A stretch of DNA of 64,000 nucleotides from Liquidambar formosana (GCA_039720395.1 CM077834.1:1426001-1490000); one strand, 5' to 3'. Shown: positions 35,871 to 46,815, numbered from the stretch's first letter. Notes: a model not told the origin generated them from the sequence alone. Made by a program: numbers and translations.

Positions 35871-36364
35871 ACCCTTTCTTGATCAATGATTTGATCAGCG
35901 AGCCTCTCCAGTGCCTCGACCCTTGGTGTGAGTCTGTTAGAATAGGAGTCCACTATTCTTTGTAACTCTCTATTCTCCGCTCTCAAAGCCCTCATCCTTC
36001 GATAGGCTCCGTCGAGCAACCCCTGGAGACGAGTGACCTGGTCACTTAGACTTTGCATGTGCACATTTCTGGTGTGCAAACGCCGAGCCATGTTAGCAGT
36101 AAATGTTGTGGCCTGAGCGTTGAGAGCCATGGAGTCTCTTATTATGTCCAGGTCGGACCGTCCAACCAGTATTCTCTCATCACGAGGAGTGATGAGTCCC
36201 TCCGCTACTGCCGTTGCGTTCGCAAGATTGTAAATTACAGAATCCTCAACTGTAAGGGGTTGGTTGTGAACATTTAGGAACCTTGGGTGCCAGACCTCTG
36301 GTTGTGTTGTTGGTGTTGTGTTTAAGTCAGGACGGTTTTGTGGGGCAGAGGAGGAAGAGGCCAT
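35819..36364 (-). CDS. Antisense ORF in Copia element, coiled-coil protein of unknown function
   Basis: This is a 181-residue ORF on the strand opposite to pol. It starts MASSSSAPQNRPDLN and has a short conserved-looking stretch (VWHPRFLNVHNQPLTVEDSV). From about residue 95 it has a long helix rich in R/E/L with heptad spacing (VTRLQGLLDGAYRRMRALRA), predicted coiled coil. The tail is RQPPADPSSST. Upstream on the - strand are a TTTAAAAA box and a pyrimidine-rich leader. It does not resemble Copia gag or integrase. I have a weak memory of similar coiled-coil ORFs in plant retroelements; some Tat-lineage Gypsy elements carry antisense ORFs. It could be captured host sequence or the product of a second element. 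Function unknown. Confidence 0.6.
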   Translation of the reverse strand: MASSSSAPQNRPDLNTTPTTQPEVWHPRFLNVHNQPLTVEDSVIYNLANATAVAEGLITPRDERILVGRSDLDIIRDSMALNAQATTFTANMARRLHTRNVHMQSLSDQVTRLQGLLDGAYRRMRALRAENRELQRIVDSYSNRLTPRVEALERLADQIIDQERVPGSPQRQPPADPSSST

Positions 36365-36370
36365 GAGTTC

Positions 36371-36900
36371 GTAAGAGAGGATTTAGAAGAAGAGAGTTTT
36401 CTCTGAGGGTTGAATGGTTGGGGAAGAGTGTTTAAGCACCTATAATCAAACTATGGTTTTTAAAGAAAAACCGCCCTCACTCAAGTCAAGAACAGATCGC
36501 AAAACCAATGCATTGTTGGGAATCCAATGCTATTAAGGATTAATTAATCCTCTCGAGATCTGCAACCGTCTGCCAATAATGTTGCCTTTTGATAAAATAC
36601 TGCTGCTTTTAATCACATCTCGATACTGTAGTCCCCTCATCATGCTAATTGTGTCGGTTAGCAGATAAGGGTCTTGGGCTAATGGGTTAGGCGTGCCATG
36701 GCTTGGACATACCAGGTACTGGGCACTAGTGTGGGTTTGTTTGGATAGGCCCAACAAGTGTTATTAGGCAGAAAGTATACCAGCCCATTGTTCTCACACC
36801 AACAAGAACAGGAAACCCAAATGGCTTGAGCCCAGAAAAATATAATGTGAAATAAATGGTAATATCACAGTAAGGTAAGAATTCACACCCCCAAACTAAC
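36371..36900. other. Non-Copia filler between antisense ORF and pol remnant
   Basis: No Copia motif is readable here in any frame, although integrase would be expected. It includes the putative promoter and leader of the antisense ORF. Its origin is unknown. Confidence 0.5.
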
Positions 36901-37620
36901 AAAGTGATGTTTTTACAGCAAGATTTGCAGATTGTCATTTTGATGAAACACAGTTCCCGTCGTTAGGAGGAGGAAATCCACTGATAGCAGAACGACGTGA
37001 ACTTTCTTGGAATGTACCATCTTTGTCCCATCTTGATCCACGTACTGCTCAATGTGAAACTGAAGTACAGAGGATCACTCATCTTCAGAAGATTGCTAAT
37101 CAAATGCCAGATGCATTTACAGACACAGCAAAAATAACTAAGTCTTATATACCGGCTGCAAACACACCAGCAAAGATCAATGTACCAATTGGTAAGTCTA
37201 CTATTATTGCAGCAAATGAATCATCTACTACACGCCTGAAGCGTGGTAGACCCTTGAGTTCAAAAGATTTAGTTCCCCGGAAGAGGAAAATAAAAGGGCA
37301 ACAAAATATAGAAAATAGTACTCCGGAAGAGGTTATTGAATAAGAAATAAATATTCCCACAAATTCTGATTTAATAACTCCTGAAGAGGAAAATGTCCCT
37401 GAAGAGACAGAAAACAATAAAGAGGCATATGTACATGGAAATGAAGAAATTTCCATAAACTATACATGTACAAAAGAATTGTGGGATCGCTCAGAAGTGG
37501 TTATGTATTTTCTTTCGCAGTAGCTACTGAAATTTCGAAAGATGATGATGATCTCGAACCACGCACTGTAGACGAATGTCACAGTAGACCTGATTGGTTA
37601 AAGTGGTAAGAAGCAATCCA
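36900..37620 (+). pseudogene. Copia integrase C-terminus and linker, degenerate
   Basis: Translation gives DVFTARFADCHFDE, then LGGGNPLIAERRELSW, LSHLDPRTAQCETEVQRI and NQMPDAFTDTAKITKSYIPA, the signature of the integrase-to-RT linker of plant Copia polyproteins. A stop follows the PEEVIE stretch (about 37341), and another stop replaces a Lys codon just before the RT (WLKW-stop-EAIQVELDSLEKR, near 37608). A frame change lies between them. The polyprotein is therefore broken upstream of RT. Confidence 0.85.
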
Positions 37621-37627
37621 AGTAGAA

Positions 37628-39178
37628 TTGGATTCGCTAGAAAAACGTAAAGTATTTGGACCTGTAGTCCTAACACCCAATGATGTGAAACCCGTGGGTT
37701 ACAAATGGGTGTTTGTAAGAAAGCGTAATGATAAAAATGAGATCGTCAGATATAAAGCTCGTTTAGTAGCACAAGGTTTCCTGCAGAGACCTGGGATTGA
37801 TTATGAAGAAACATATTCACCTATAATGGATGCCATTACATTTCGATATTTAATTAGTCTGTCAATCTCAGAAGGACTTGACATGCGTCTTATGGACGTA
37901 GTTACTGCATATTTATATGGAAAGTTAGATGCAGATATATATATGAAGATCCCTGAAGGATTCAAATTGCCTGAAGCAAATACATCACAACCACGAAATA
38001 TGTACTCAATTAAACTGAGACAATCCTTGTATGGATTAAAACAATCTGGAAGAATGTGGTATAATCGTCTCAGTGAGTACTTAGTTAAAGAAGGATATAT
38101 TAATAATCCTATATGCCCTTGTGTATTTATAAAGAAATCAGAATCTGGATTCGCAATCATTGCAGTCTATGTTAATGATATAAATTTAATTAGGACTCCT
38201 GAAGAGCTCATGAAAGCTGCTGAATATTTGAAAAAAGAATTTGAGATGAAAGATTTAGGGAGAACAAAATATTGTCTCGGCCTGCAGATCGAGCATAAAT
38301 CAAATGGAATTCTTATCCATCAATCAGCTTATACCGAAAAGGTATTGAAACGTTTTAATATGGATAAAGCGCATCCACTAAGTTCTCCCATGGTGGTTCG
38401 ATCTCTTGATATTAAGAAAGATCCATTTCGCCCCAAAGAAGATAATGAAATGCTACTTGGTCCTGAAGTACCATATCTTAGTGCAATAGGTGCTTTGTTA
38501 TATTTAGCACAATGCACTAGGCTTGATATAGCATTTTCAGTCAACTTATTAGCAAGATTCAGTTCTGCTCCAACTCAACGACACTGGAATGGTATTAAAC
38601 ATATTTTACGCTACCTTCGTGGAACTACAGATATGGGTTTGTTTTACTCAAAGGAATTAGCCCATGGTCCTTGTTTAGAAGGATATGTAGATTCTGGATA
38701 CGTTTCTGATCCTCACAAAGCTCGCTCACAAACAGGGTATGTATTTACATGTGGCAATATAGCGATCTCTTGGCGATCTACAAAGCAGACTTTAATTGCT
38801 ACATCTTCTAATCACTCTGAGATACTTGCACTCTATGAAGCAAGTCGTGAATGTGTATGGTTAAGATCTGTGGTCCATCACATTCGAAACACATGTGGGT
38901 TACCTCTGATTAAAAGTATGCCAACAACAATTTATGAAGATAATGCTGCATGTATTGCACAAATTCAAGGAGGGTACATCAAAGGTGATAGAACCAAACA
39001 CATTTCACCAAAGTTCTTCTACACTCATGAACTCCAGCAGAGGCATGAAATTGATGTGAAGCAAATACGTTCCACTGATAATTTTGCGGATTTATTCACC
39101 AAGGCCTTACCATCGTCAACATTCAAGAAATTGGTATATGGCATTGGAATGCGTCGGGTTTGCGATCATTTAAGTTGA
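37628..39178 (+). CDS. Copia reverse transcriptase-RNase H fragment, RT active site mutated
   Basis: An open frame of 516 codons. The RT part includes VKPVGYKWVFVRKRN, RYKARLVAQGF, LMDVVTAYLYG, SLYGLKQSGRMWYNRL and the active-site region AVYVNDINLI. Copia enzymes have YVDD there; the first Asp is Asn (codon AAT near 38172), a change expected to abolish polymerase activity. RNase H follows: GYVDSGYVSDPHKARSQTGY, SSNHSEILALYEA and YEDNAACIAQ keep the catalytic acidic residues. It ends KLVYGIGMRRVCDHLS. The first ATG is internal to the original polyprotein, and a stop lies just upstream, so this may not be translated normally. Confidence 0.92.
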   Translation: MDSLEKRKVFGPVVLTPNDVKPVGYKWVFVRKRNDKNEIVRYKARLVAQGFLQRPGIDYEETYSPIMDAITFRYLISLSISEGLDMRLMDVVTAYLYGKLDADIYMKIPEGFKLPEANTSQPRNMYSIKLRQSLYGLKQSGRMWYNRLSEYLVKEGYINNPICPCVFIKKSESGFAIIAVYVNDINLIRTPEELMKAAEYLKKEFEMKDLGRTKYCLGLQIEHKSNGILIHQSAYTEKVLKRFNMDKAHPLSSPMVVRSLDIKKDPFRPKEDNEMLLGPEVPYLSAIGALLYLAQCTRLDIAFSVNLLARFSSAPTQRHWNGIKHILRYLRGTTDMGLFYSKELAHGPCLEGYVDSGYVSDPHKARSQTGYVFTCGNIAISWRSTKQTLIATSSNHSEILALYEASRECVWLRSVVHHIRNTCGLPLIKSMPTTIYEDNAACIAQIQGGYIKGDRTKHISPKFFYTHELQQRHEIDVKQIRSTDNFADLFTKALPSSTFKKLVYGIGMRRVCDHLS

Positions 39179-39195
39179 TACTTATCTTCTTATCA

Positions 39196-39436
39196 GGGGG
39201 AGTATTCATTTTTGGACATATGCACGCTGTACTCTTTTTCCTTCGCCTAGGTTTTGTCCCATTGGGTTTTCCTGGCAAGGTTTTAATGAGGCAGTTTCTT
39301 TAGTGCGTCTAACACCACTCTAAGATTTACAAAAATGTTGTACTCTTTTTCCTTCACTAGTTTTTTCCCACTGGGTTTTTCTAGTAAGGTTTTAACGAGG
39401 CACATTATCTTAGTGTGGTGGACATCCAAGGGGGAG
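39196..39436 (+). other. Copia 3' untranslated region with duplicated motif and polypurine tract
   Basis: Two diverged copies of about 70 bp (near 39226 and 39338) share TGTACTCTTTTTCCTTC, TTTTCCCACTGGGTTTT-like blocks and GGTTTTAACGAGGCA. AAGGGGGAG (39428-39436) abuts the 3' LTR and is the plus-strand priming polypurine tract. Confidence 0.85.
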
Positions 39437-39763
39437 TGTTATGAATATTAAAGATTGAGTGGACAATTGAGTGGATGTCCACACCTCCTCCACTTTGTGA
39501 TAATGGGAACACCACTTCATAAGTGGGTTAGGTAATCCCCTCCACTTTGTGATAATGGGAACACCACTTCATTAGTGGGTTAGGTAATCCCATTATGTGG
39601 ACCTAATGCAAACAAAGATAAAAGGGGGAGGGGAGAAAGAAGAAGATGTGAGGAATATTTTGGAGAGAAGAGTGATATGTATTTGGAGAGAAAGAAGAGA
39701 AAGAAGATGTATGAGAAATTTTATTCTCCTCATAAATTGTTCTAAATTCTTGGTTTTACAACA
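39437..39763 (+). repeat. 3' LTR of the Copia element
   Basis: 327 bp, TGTTATG...TACAACA, followed by the GAACT target repeat (39764-39768). Reads the same as the 5' LTR. Confidence 0.95.
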
Positions 39764-39768
39764 GAACT

Positions 39769-40742
39769 TTAATTTTCCCTCTATTAGTCGAATTAATGAA
39801 TTGATGGGTTCGCTTACTTGAACACCTTTTTGGCTTTTCTTTTTGTTTTTGTTATTAAATTAATCTTTAGATTATGTAATGTGATCTTTGAACCCTTCAC
39901 TTTTCTCTTTGTTGTTTGCTTTGTTTTTCTTAATGGAGGCCCGGAGGGGCTTTGGCCTTTGGCCCTCAATAATTTCGTTTAAAAAACAAGGCCTTGTCGG
40001 GTCTAACCTCCAAATTAAAGGTCAAATCGTGGTCACGTAATCGCAGTTTTGCTGTCCTAATCTTTCCTTAATTTCAGGATTTGGGTTTCCAAATCACATC
40101 TCTTTGAGCCTATTAAAATAGAAAAAATGGATGTAAAGTGGAGAAAAGCCCTTGGACCCTAGCTTGTTATACCCTCTGCTTTGCCTTTAGCACACAACTT
40201 GTCACGATTTTAATCAATCTTACGAGTCAAAAATCCATGTTCAATGCACCCAAAAGAAAATTATTTATAAATGAGTGTATGTGTGTGTTCAAAAGCTCTT
40301 TTCTCCTCTAGGATTTAACCCTTGACAAGTGCATATAAGTTCTGACTTGACCCATTCCACTAGGCTCGGGCCACTGCTCACCCAATGTGATGGGTGGAGC
40401 CACTTGGGACCCATATTTTGGGCTCAACAGGGCCCTTAGAACAATGAATGGTGTTGGTGTCATGGTGCCTATGTGGCCTTAGCATAGCCTTAATAATTGG
40501 GTCGGGTAGAGCACTTTTTGACTCAACTCGCCCGGACCCATCTGGTTGCCATGGTCTAATGTGGCACTGATGGTAAGGCTGCGAGGCTTACTTTATTGGT
40601 AAGTGGTGGGCCAACTTTCGGGAATTAAACGAAAGGGAAAGGGTTTTGAAGTATTTATATGCTTTACATGTCATTTGACAATATATTTTACAATTTTTTT
40701 TTTCTTTTTACATGTTAGTTAATGTTTATATGGTGTGCCTTT
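39769..40742. other. Intergenic DNA between Copia element and tandem array
   Basis: No gene supported. The stretch 40330-40560 is GC-richer (GGGCTCAACAGGGCC) but has no long ORF and may be an old repeat. Confidence 0.4.
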
Positions 40743-42040
40743 AAAGCACAAAGTGTTGCGTAGAGGGTAAGGAGCCAACATCATATTGAGATTTTAGTGT
40801 AATGTTATGGCTTTATGGGATACGCTTTTGATTTTGGGTTACCCCGAATCTGATTAAGGGTCCATTTAGGCGTCTAGATAAAAATTAAATAATTTTAGTA
40901 TATTTTGTGAACATAAATCCACCACGTTGAATGGTTGTTTAAAGCACAAAGTGTTGCGTAGAGGGTAAGGAGCCATCATCATATTGAGATTTTAGTATAA
41001 TGTTATGGCTTTATGGGATACGCTTTTGATTTTGGGTTACCCCGAATCTGATTAAGGGTCCATTTAGGCGTCTAGATAAAAATTAAATAATTTTAGTATA
41101 TTTTGTGAACATAAATCCACCACGTTGAATGGTTGTTGATTTTGGGTTACCCCGAATCTGATTAAGGGTCCATTTAGGCGTCTAGATAAAAATTAAATAA
41201 TTTTAGTATATTTTGTGAACATAAATCCACCACGTTGAATGGTTGTTTAAAGCACAAAGTGTTGCGTAGAGGGTAAGGAGCCATCATCATATTGAGATTT
41301 TAGTGTAATGTTATGGCTTTATGGGATACGCTTTTGATTTTGGATTACCCCGAATCTGATTAAGGGTCCATTTAGGCGTCTAGATAAAAATTAAATAATT
41401 TTAGTATATTTTGTGAACATAAATCCACCACGTTGAATGGTTGTTTAAAGCACAAAGTGTTGCGTAGAGGGTAAGGAGCCATCATCATATTGAGATTTTA
41501 GTGTAATGTTATGGCTTTATGGGATACGCTTTTGATTTTGGGTTACCCCGAATCTGATTAAGGGTCCATTTAGGCGTCTAGATAAAAATTAAATAATTTT
41601 AGTATCTTTTGTGAACATAAATCCACCACATTGAATGGTTGTTTAAAGCACAAAGTGTTGCGTAGAGGATAAGGAGCCATCATCATATTGAGATTTTAGT
41701 GTAATGTTATGGCTTTATGGGATACGCTTTTGATTTTGGGCTACCCCGAATCTGATTAAGGGTCCATTTAGGCGTCTAGATAAAAATTAAATAATTTTAG
41801 TATATTTTGTGAACATAAATCCACCACGTTGAATGGTTGTTTAAAGCACAAAGTGTTGCATAGAGGGTAAGGAGCCATCATCATATTGAGATTTTAGTGT
41901 AATGTTATGGCTTTATGGGATACGCTTTTGATTTTGGGTTACCCCAAATCTGATTAAGGGTCCATTTAGGCGTCTAGATAAAAATTAAATAATTTTAGTA
42001 TATTTTGTGAACATAAATCCACCACGTTGAATGGTTGTTT
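40743..42040. repeat. 198-bp tandem repeat array, six units plus one 110-bp partial unit
   Basis: The landmark AAAGCACAAAGTGTTGCGTAG starts at 40743, 40941, 41249, 41447, 41645 and 41843. All steps are exactly 198 except one of 308, where a 110-bp partial unit (from GATTTTGGGTTACCCCG to GTTGAATGGTTGTT) is inserted at about 41136-41245. Units differ at only a few positions each, so the array is young or homogenised. No ORF. The flanks do not carry the unit. Confidence 0.95.
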
Positions 42041-42133
42041 AATTTTCATTTGAAGGATCAAACGAGGCTTAGCTATTTGTTTTGGATCGACTGATAAGGG
42101 GTAGGCAAATCGGCTCAAGATCATTTATTTTAG

Positions 42134-42532
42134 GGAACGTCTATTGCAACCCTCCATTTTTTATTACTCCACCCCTATCCTTAAGGTTTTTAAGGTTTCA
42201 TACAAAATATAAAAAGTTTTTACGAAAACCGACTGCAATATCCACTAGAAAACATCATTTTTAACAACTTTATAGAAGAAAGTTTTTCTAAAATCTATTA
42301 TTTAAGTAAACTTTTTAGCCATTTATAACCTTTATTTCATTTTTTGCCAAAAAGTTTACTAAAACAATAGATTTTGAAAAAACTTTTTTCTGAATAGTTA
42401 TTCAAACTAATGTTTTTTAGTGGATGTTGCAGCCGGTTTTTGTAAAATCCTTTTATATTTTGTATAAAATCTTAAAAACCAAAACAAAAATGGGATTTGA
42501 AAAAAAAAGTGGGGTTGAAATAGCGGTCGCCT
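42134..42532. mobile_element. Fold-back MITE, family copy 3
   Basis: It has the same mirrored block order as 17342-17740. The left end is GGAACGTCTATTGCAACCC and the right end is the inverse of GGCGACCGCTATTTCAACCC. The central arms include AAGTTTTTCTAAAATCTATT and its inverse. It lies directly beside the CACTA left end. No clean 9-bp duplication was found, so the boundaries are approximate. Confidence 0.75.
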
Positions 42533-42714
42533 TTGATTTAAGATTTATCCAATCCAACCCATTCACTACAAAAAAAGGGATAATTCCCGACTAAATTTGC
42601 CGACGGTTTCCAAATGTTTGTCGGCATGTTGCTGGGCGCCAATTTGTGTGCGTTATGTGATGGCAAAATTGTAAATACCCATATATGTTATGGGTTTTTT
42701 GGACAAAAGATAAG

Positions 42715-43016
42715 CAACATATAAGGCAGAGAAGAAGAGGGCTGTTTCTCCCCACGACACAACCCCTGCTTTCCCATCAAAACCAAAACCCAAACCCTAA
42801 GAACATGTTGGAGCCTCCAGCCTTCTACCGCCGGCGTCAGAGCTCAACGCCCCTGCTTAACGTCGGAACCCTTAGGTCTTCGACAGAAGCTGCTTGTTTT
42901 CAGTTCGCTGTAGCCGTCGCCAGTAGCCATCGGGACGTATTCCGCTCATTGGGTCTCACTGGAAGCCATCTCAGTCGCTCGAGGAAGCCGATTGCCGGAG
43001 CAATCCCTCCATCGGT
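42715..43016 (+). other. GC-rich leader or first-exon-like segment inside the CACTA left end
   Basis: This is clearly more GC-rich than its surroundings, with an AAACCCTAAGAAC leader-type sequence before an ATG at 42804 (MLEPPAFYRRRQSS). The frame stays open to a possible donor (ATCG|GTACAT near 43015). It might be the 5' exon of the element's own or a captured transcript. The protein is not recognised. No downstream exon could be linked. Confidence 0.3.
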
Positions 43017-43326
43017 ACATATTCCTCTCTCTCTCTCTCGTTCTCTAACTCACTTCTCTCCTAATTTGGTTCGATTTCTTCTACATGTGTTCCAACAAAC
43101 ACACGCAAATACAATTGATTTTTAGGGGTTTTTTTTCTCTTCTATTTCTGTTTTGAAACACACACGCAGATACAAAAGATTCTTATTGTTTTTGTTGTTT
43201 GATTTTTAGGGTTTGGTGGGTATTTGTTGTTCGATTTTTTTTTTTTTTTTTGTTAGCTTCTCTGTTTCTCCCTGTTGTTCAAAGCCCTTTTATCTTGCAT
43301 CAGTGGTGTTTCGTTTATAAATATCT

Positions 43327-43893
43327 TCAGGGAGCAAAACATGGTGGCTGATCAGCTTGCCAAGTCGAGTATTTCCAGACCTATTCCACTTATTGCATGG
43401 TTATGATTTGTGTGCTGATTGATGTGGTGTTGATATCTTGGATACTATGATGTGTGGGGAGCTCTATTTTTAGGAGTCTGGTGCTATCTATCCTTGTGGT
43501 ATAGCCATCTAATTTGTTGGGCTTTTTGGTGGTTGGGCGGGGCAGGTGTGGGAGAGGTATGTATTTGTATTGTTGGTGGTTTGAGTTGGGTGTATGGTAT
43601 CTTATTTTGTATCTTGCTCTGCTTAGCGTATTACTGAGAAGTAAACTCGGGTGTGATAGTGTTTGGGGAGTTTGTGTTTTTTGGGTGGCTGGTGTTATCA
43701 ATCTTTGTGTCTAAGCTCTCAATATGTTGTGTTTATTGGTGGCTGGGTGGGGCAGGTGCTTTATGTATTTGAAGTGTTGGGGTATGGAGTTGGTTGTGTG
43801 GTAACTTATCTTTGTATCTTTCTCTTCTTAGCTCCTTGCTGAGAAGTGATTTTAATAATATATAACTTCTTCTTTGCTGATAAAAAAAAAATA
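43327..43893 (+). mobile_element. 5'-truncated LINE tail
   Basis: It starts in a frame reading REQNMVADQLAKSSISR, the end of the RNase H domain typical of plant L1-type LINEs (usually REANxVADxLAK). After a stop, a 3' UTR contains two diverged tandem copies (near 43450 and 43665) sharing TGGTGGNTGGGNGGGGCAGG and TTAGC...TGAGAAGT. It ends TTTGCTGATAAAAAAAAA, a common LINE 3' end. Confidence 0.7.
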
Positions 43894-43993
43894 TTATGTG
43901 ATTTTATAGGGGTTTTCATTTCATAAGTGAATAGATGGCTGGGTCCATGTAATAATCTAGACATTTCAATGCATAAAATATATCTGAAAAAGG

Positions 43994-44032
<39 letters not shown>

Positions 44033-46054
44033 AGGGACTGAGGACCTCTAATATGGGGGATAACAAATAAGAACTCTGAATTTTGTGATTTTCTTCATCT
44101 TAAACATGAAGTTAAAAATCACAAATTAGAGGAGATTTGTGATTTAGTTCCCTGTCACAAAATTAACGACGTTGACTTAGATTATGAATGGTGGGATGCC
44201 TATTAATACATTGAGACCCTCTTGATCAAGAGAACGTGGGTCTGGAGGGTTCTTGCTAAAGTAGTTACCCTACTGAGACAAACGTTTTTCCCTAAGAAAT
44301 TTCAGTTCCTCACCTTGGGGCCAGAGAGAGAGAGATAGAGAATCTTAAGGTGAGCGGGGGAATTGGGGGTTTTTGTATTCTTCTCTCTAGGTGAACTCTT
44401 TTTTCTTTTTTTTTTTCCTTTTTTCTTTTTAAACTATCTTGGGTGTGTCTATGTTAGAGGTGGGTGTCCATTTCTATGTGACAAAGGATTTGGATTTTAG
44501 ACTTTAGCATGATGTTACTTATTGCAAGTAAAAGGCCTTGTTCCTAGCGGCAACAAAAAATGTAAAAGGCCTCATTGATTTCTCATCCCGTCATATAATA
44601 TGGTTCTTTAATTTAAATTTTTTATCCTTGAGGATGATGATGATAGTGATGGAACTCGTATCAATGATATGAATTTGACATTTGGTTGATTTTAAAATTT
44701 AAATATCGAGGAGATTTTCCTTCCATCCAAATGGATGGCGTTGATTTATAGTGTCTTGATCTATGTGTCATGTGTGCCCCATTGAATGGTGAGGGTTTAT
44801 ATCTAGCTGGTTGAAAAATGGAACATGCAAAAATGCGTTTTTAGTAGGGGATGAGATTTTTCAACTTTGACTCTTGAGATACTAGAAAATAGAAAAGGGC
44901 AGGCTTTTGTGAAAAAAAAATTGAATCGCCTTTATAAGAATGTTTATTTTTCTTTCTCGTAGGTGTTTTTCCGAAGTTAGAGGAAATAAATAATTGAAAA
45001 ATGTCCAAACTTGAAGCCATTTACGAGTACGGCCTCCTTCGTGCTGCTTTTTTTTTTTTTTTTTTTTTGTTTCCTTTCATGGGGAGGTGAGAGTGAAATA
45101 TGTAATTTCTTGTTGTATGGATAAAGCAGTGACAAGTGCCCATGATGCAATATTTAGAAATATGGAGATAAGAATAGAAAAAGTATTATATTAGGCTTTT
45201 AGTATTTTCACTAATATTAATAGGGTTAGCTCTTATTTATGGAGTATAATACATTATTACAAATCCATGAGTTAAAGTTCTAAATTATTTTTTTAATTGC
45301 TCGATGATAATATATATTTGCATTGCATATCCTTTAATTCTGCAATTTTTTCAGGTTGAGTGATGTAAGAACTTTGAAAGCTGTAGGATTGTTCATTTCG
45401 AATTTTTCTACAGTGGTACAATATATCATTTGTCTCTTTAAGGTTACCTCTGCATTTACAAACCAGAAAAATTATATAGAACTGAGCACAAATATTAAAA
45501 CTGGCGACTTGATTGTAAGCTTCACCCCACAAGTGATATGGAATAAAATGATAAATATGACTTTCACTTGTCTTTACTCAATTTGTTCGGTAGTTCGATT
45601 ATTGGTAGGATTTTGGTCATCATAATTCAGTTTCATAGGGTTAGCTCTCTTCTGATGCTTCGGATTGTATTAATCCTCCAGTCCCCACTGCCTCATTCAC
45701 GGTCAGTCAGTTTCGCTACTTGGAAACAGAGGACAGGACATGGCAGTTATCAACAGTTACATTGTTTGTGTATTATTCTATTACTTTTTTCAATGAATTG
45801 TTTAGTACAATTTCATTAATAATAAAATACTACTAAAGTGAAAAGGAATGTATAAAAAAAAAAATTATTCTTGTTTTTTGTTATGAATTGATTAATTTAT
45901 TGGTCAGTCACTTTAATTAATTAATTTTTTTTTTTTAGCGTGTTGTAAGGCAATTTCTAATAAGGAGAAAATGACATTTACACAAAAAAAAGGCATTTGC
46001 ACTTTTCATTTGTCTGTTTGTGTTTAATGTGGCTTATATAGGAGGGCATTTGTC

Positions 46055-46215
46055 AAAGTGCCATTGGCAGTTCTCTAGCTACCATAGTTATGTTTACTGT
46101 ATTTATTTATCAAAGTGCCATTTGGTGGTTCTCTAGCTACCATAGTTAAATTTACTGATTTGATATATGTTCGGAGATTTGGTGCTTCTCTTGCTACCAT
46201 AGTTAAGTTCACTGT
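46055..46215. repeat. Three tandem copies of a 60-75-bp motif
   Basis: CTCTAGCTACCATAGTTA (or CTTGCTACCATAGTTA) followed by TTCACTG/TTTACTG recurs three times. Copy B has only one weak counterpart near 56625-56660, so expansion happened in copy A. Confidence 0.7.
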
Positions 46216-46815
46216 TTCATTATATTTTAAGAATGGAAATTAAGTTAGGCTGTGACTATTTATGCAGGTTCATTCATAAGATTCTTGTGGATGCTGAAAC
46301 ACATACTGCATACTGGGTGCTGCAAAATGGTTTCAATTAATTTTTTATTTCAGACTTGATTCGCCTCTTTGATATTGGAGATTGTATTGATGCATGTCGA
46401 TCTGCAAAGGGCCATTTTGCTTCGACATTTTAGCCAGCAATGTAACAAAGGATAAGCCACTCTAGCTTTTTCCGTTCTATACAATTAGGTGAGGTATTCT
46501 TTCCCTGTCAACATATATTGGTTCATATCCCTTTCCATTCCTGGTTTCATAGTTTATGCTTTCATAATTAAAACAGATCCACTTGGTAACATATATGGGA
46601 ATGCCAGCCATTTTACTATGATTTTGACGTGGCCCAACTATAGGAGAATCATGTGTTAACGTGTGTGCCATGAAGAACACTCTTGTCGACACATGATCTG
46701 AAATTTAGAGCCATGTCATGTGTTTTCATTGAAGGGGAAAAGAAAAAATAAATGAAAAAGAGGATTCCCAGCCACTAATTTTGTTTTATGTCTCTCTTTC
46801 TTGCATATTTATAAA

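Larger units (their letters stand above)
33246..39763 (+). mobile_element. Non-autonomous, chimeric Ty1/copia LTR retrotransposon
   Basis: Complete insertion with two 327-bp LTRs (33246-33572, 39437-39763), TG...CA ends and a perfect 5-bp target duplication GAACT (33241-33245, 39764-39768). By eye I found no difference between the LTRs, so insertion is very recent. The interior is abnormal. There is a tRNA-type primer site after the left LTR, then tandem repeats, then about 2.2 kb of non-Copia sequence with an antisense ORF. The sequence re-enters Copia pol only at the integrase C-terminal end (DVFTARFADCHFDE near 36910). Gag, protease and the integrase core are missing. The RT/RNase H part is an open 516-codon frame with a mutated active site. 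It must have been mobilised in trans. Confidence 0.93.

Noticed and set aside
36726..36938. 70-codon - strand ORF between antisense ORF and pol remnant
   Set aside because: It overlaps the antisense of the integrase C-terminal motif and shows no recognisable domain.
40743..42040. Centromeric satellite
   Set aside because: Only about 6.5 units, embedded in a gene-bearing arm region; a local minisatellite-like array is simpler.
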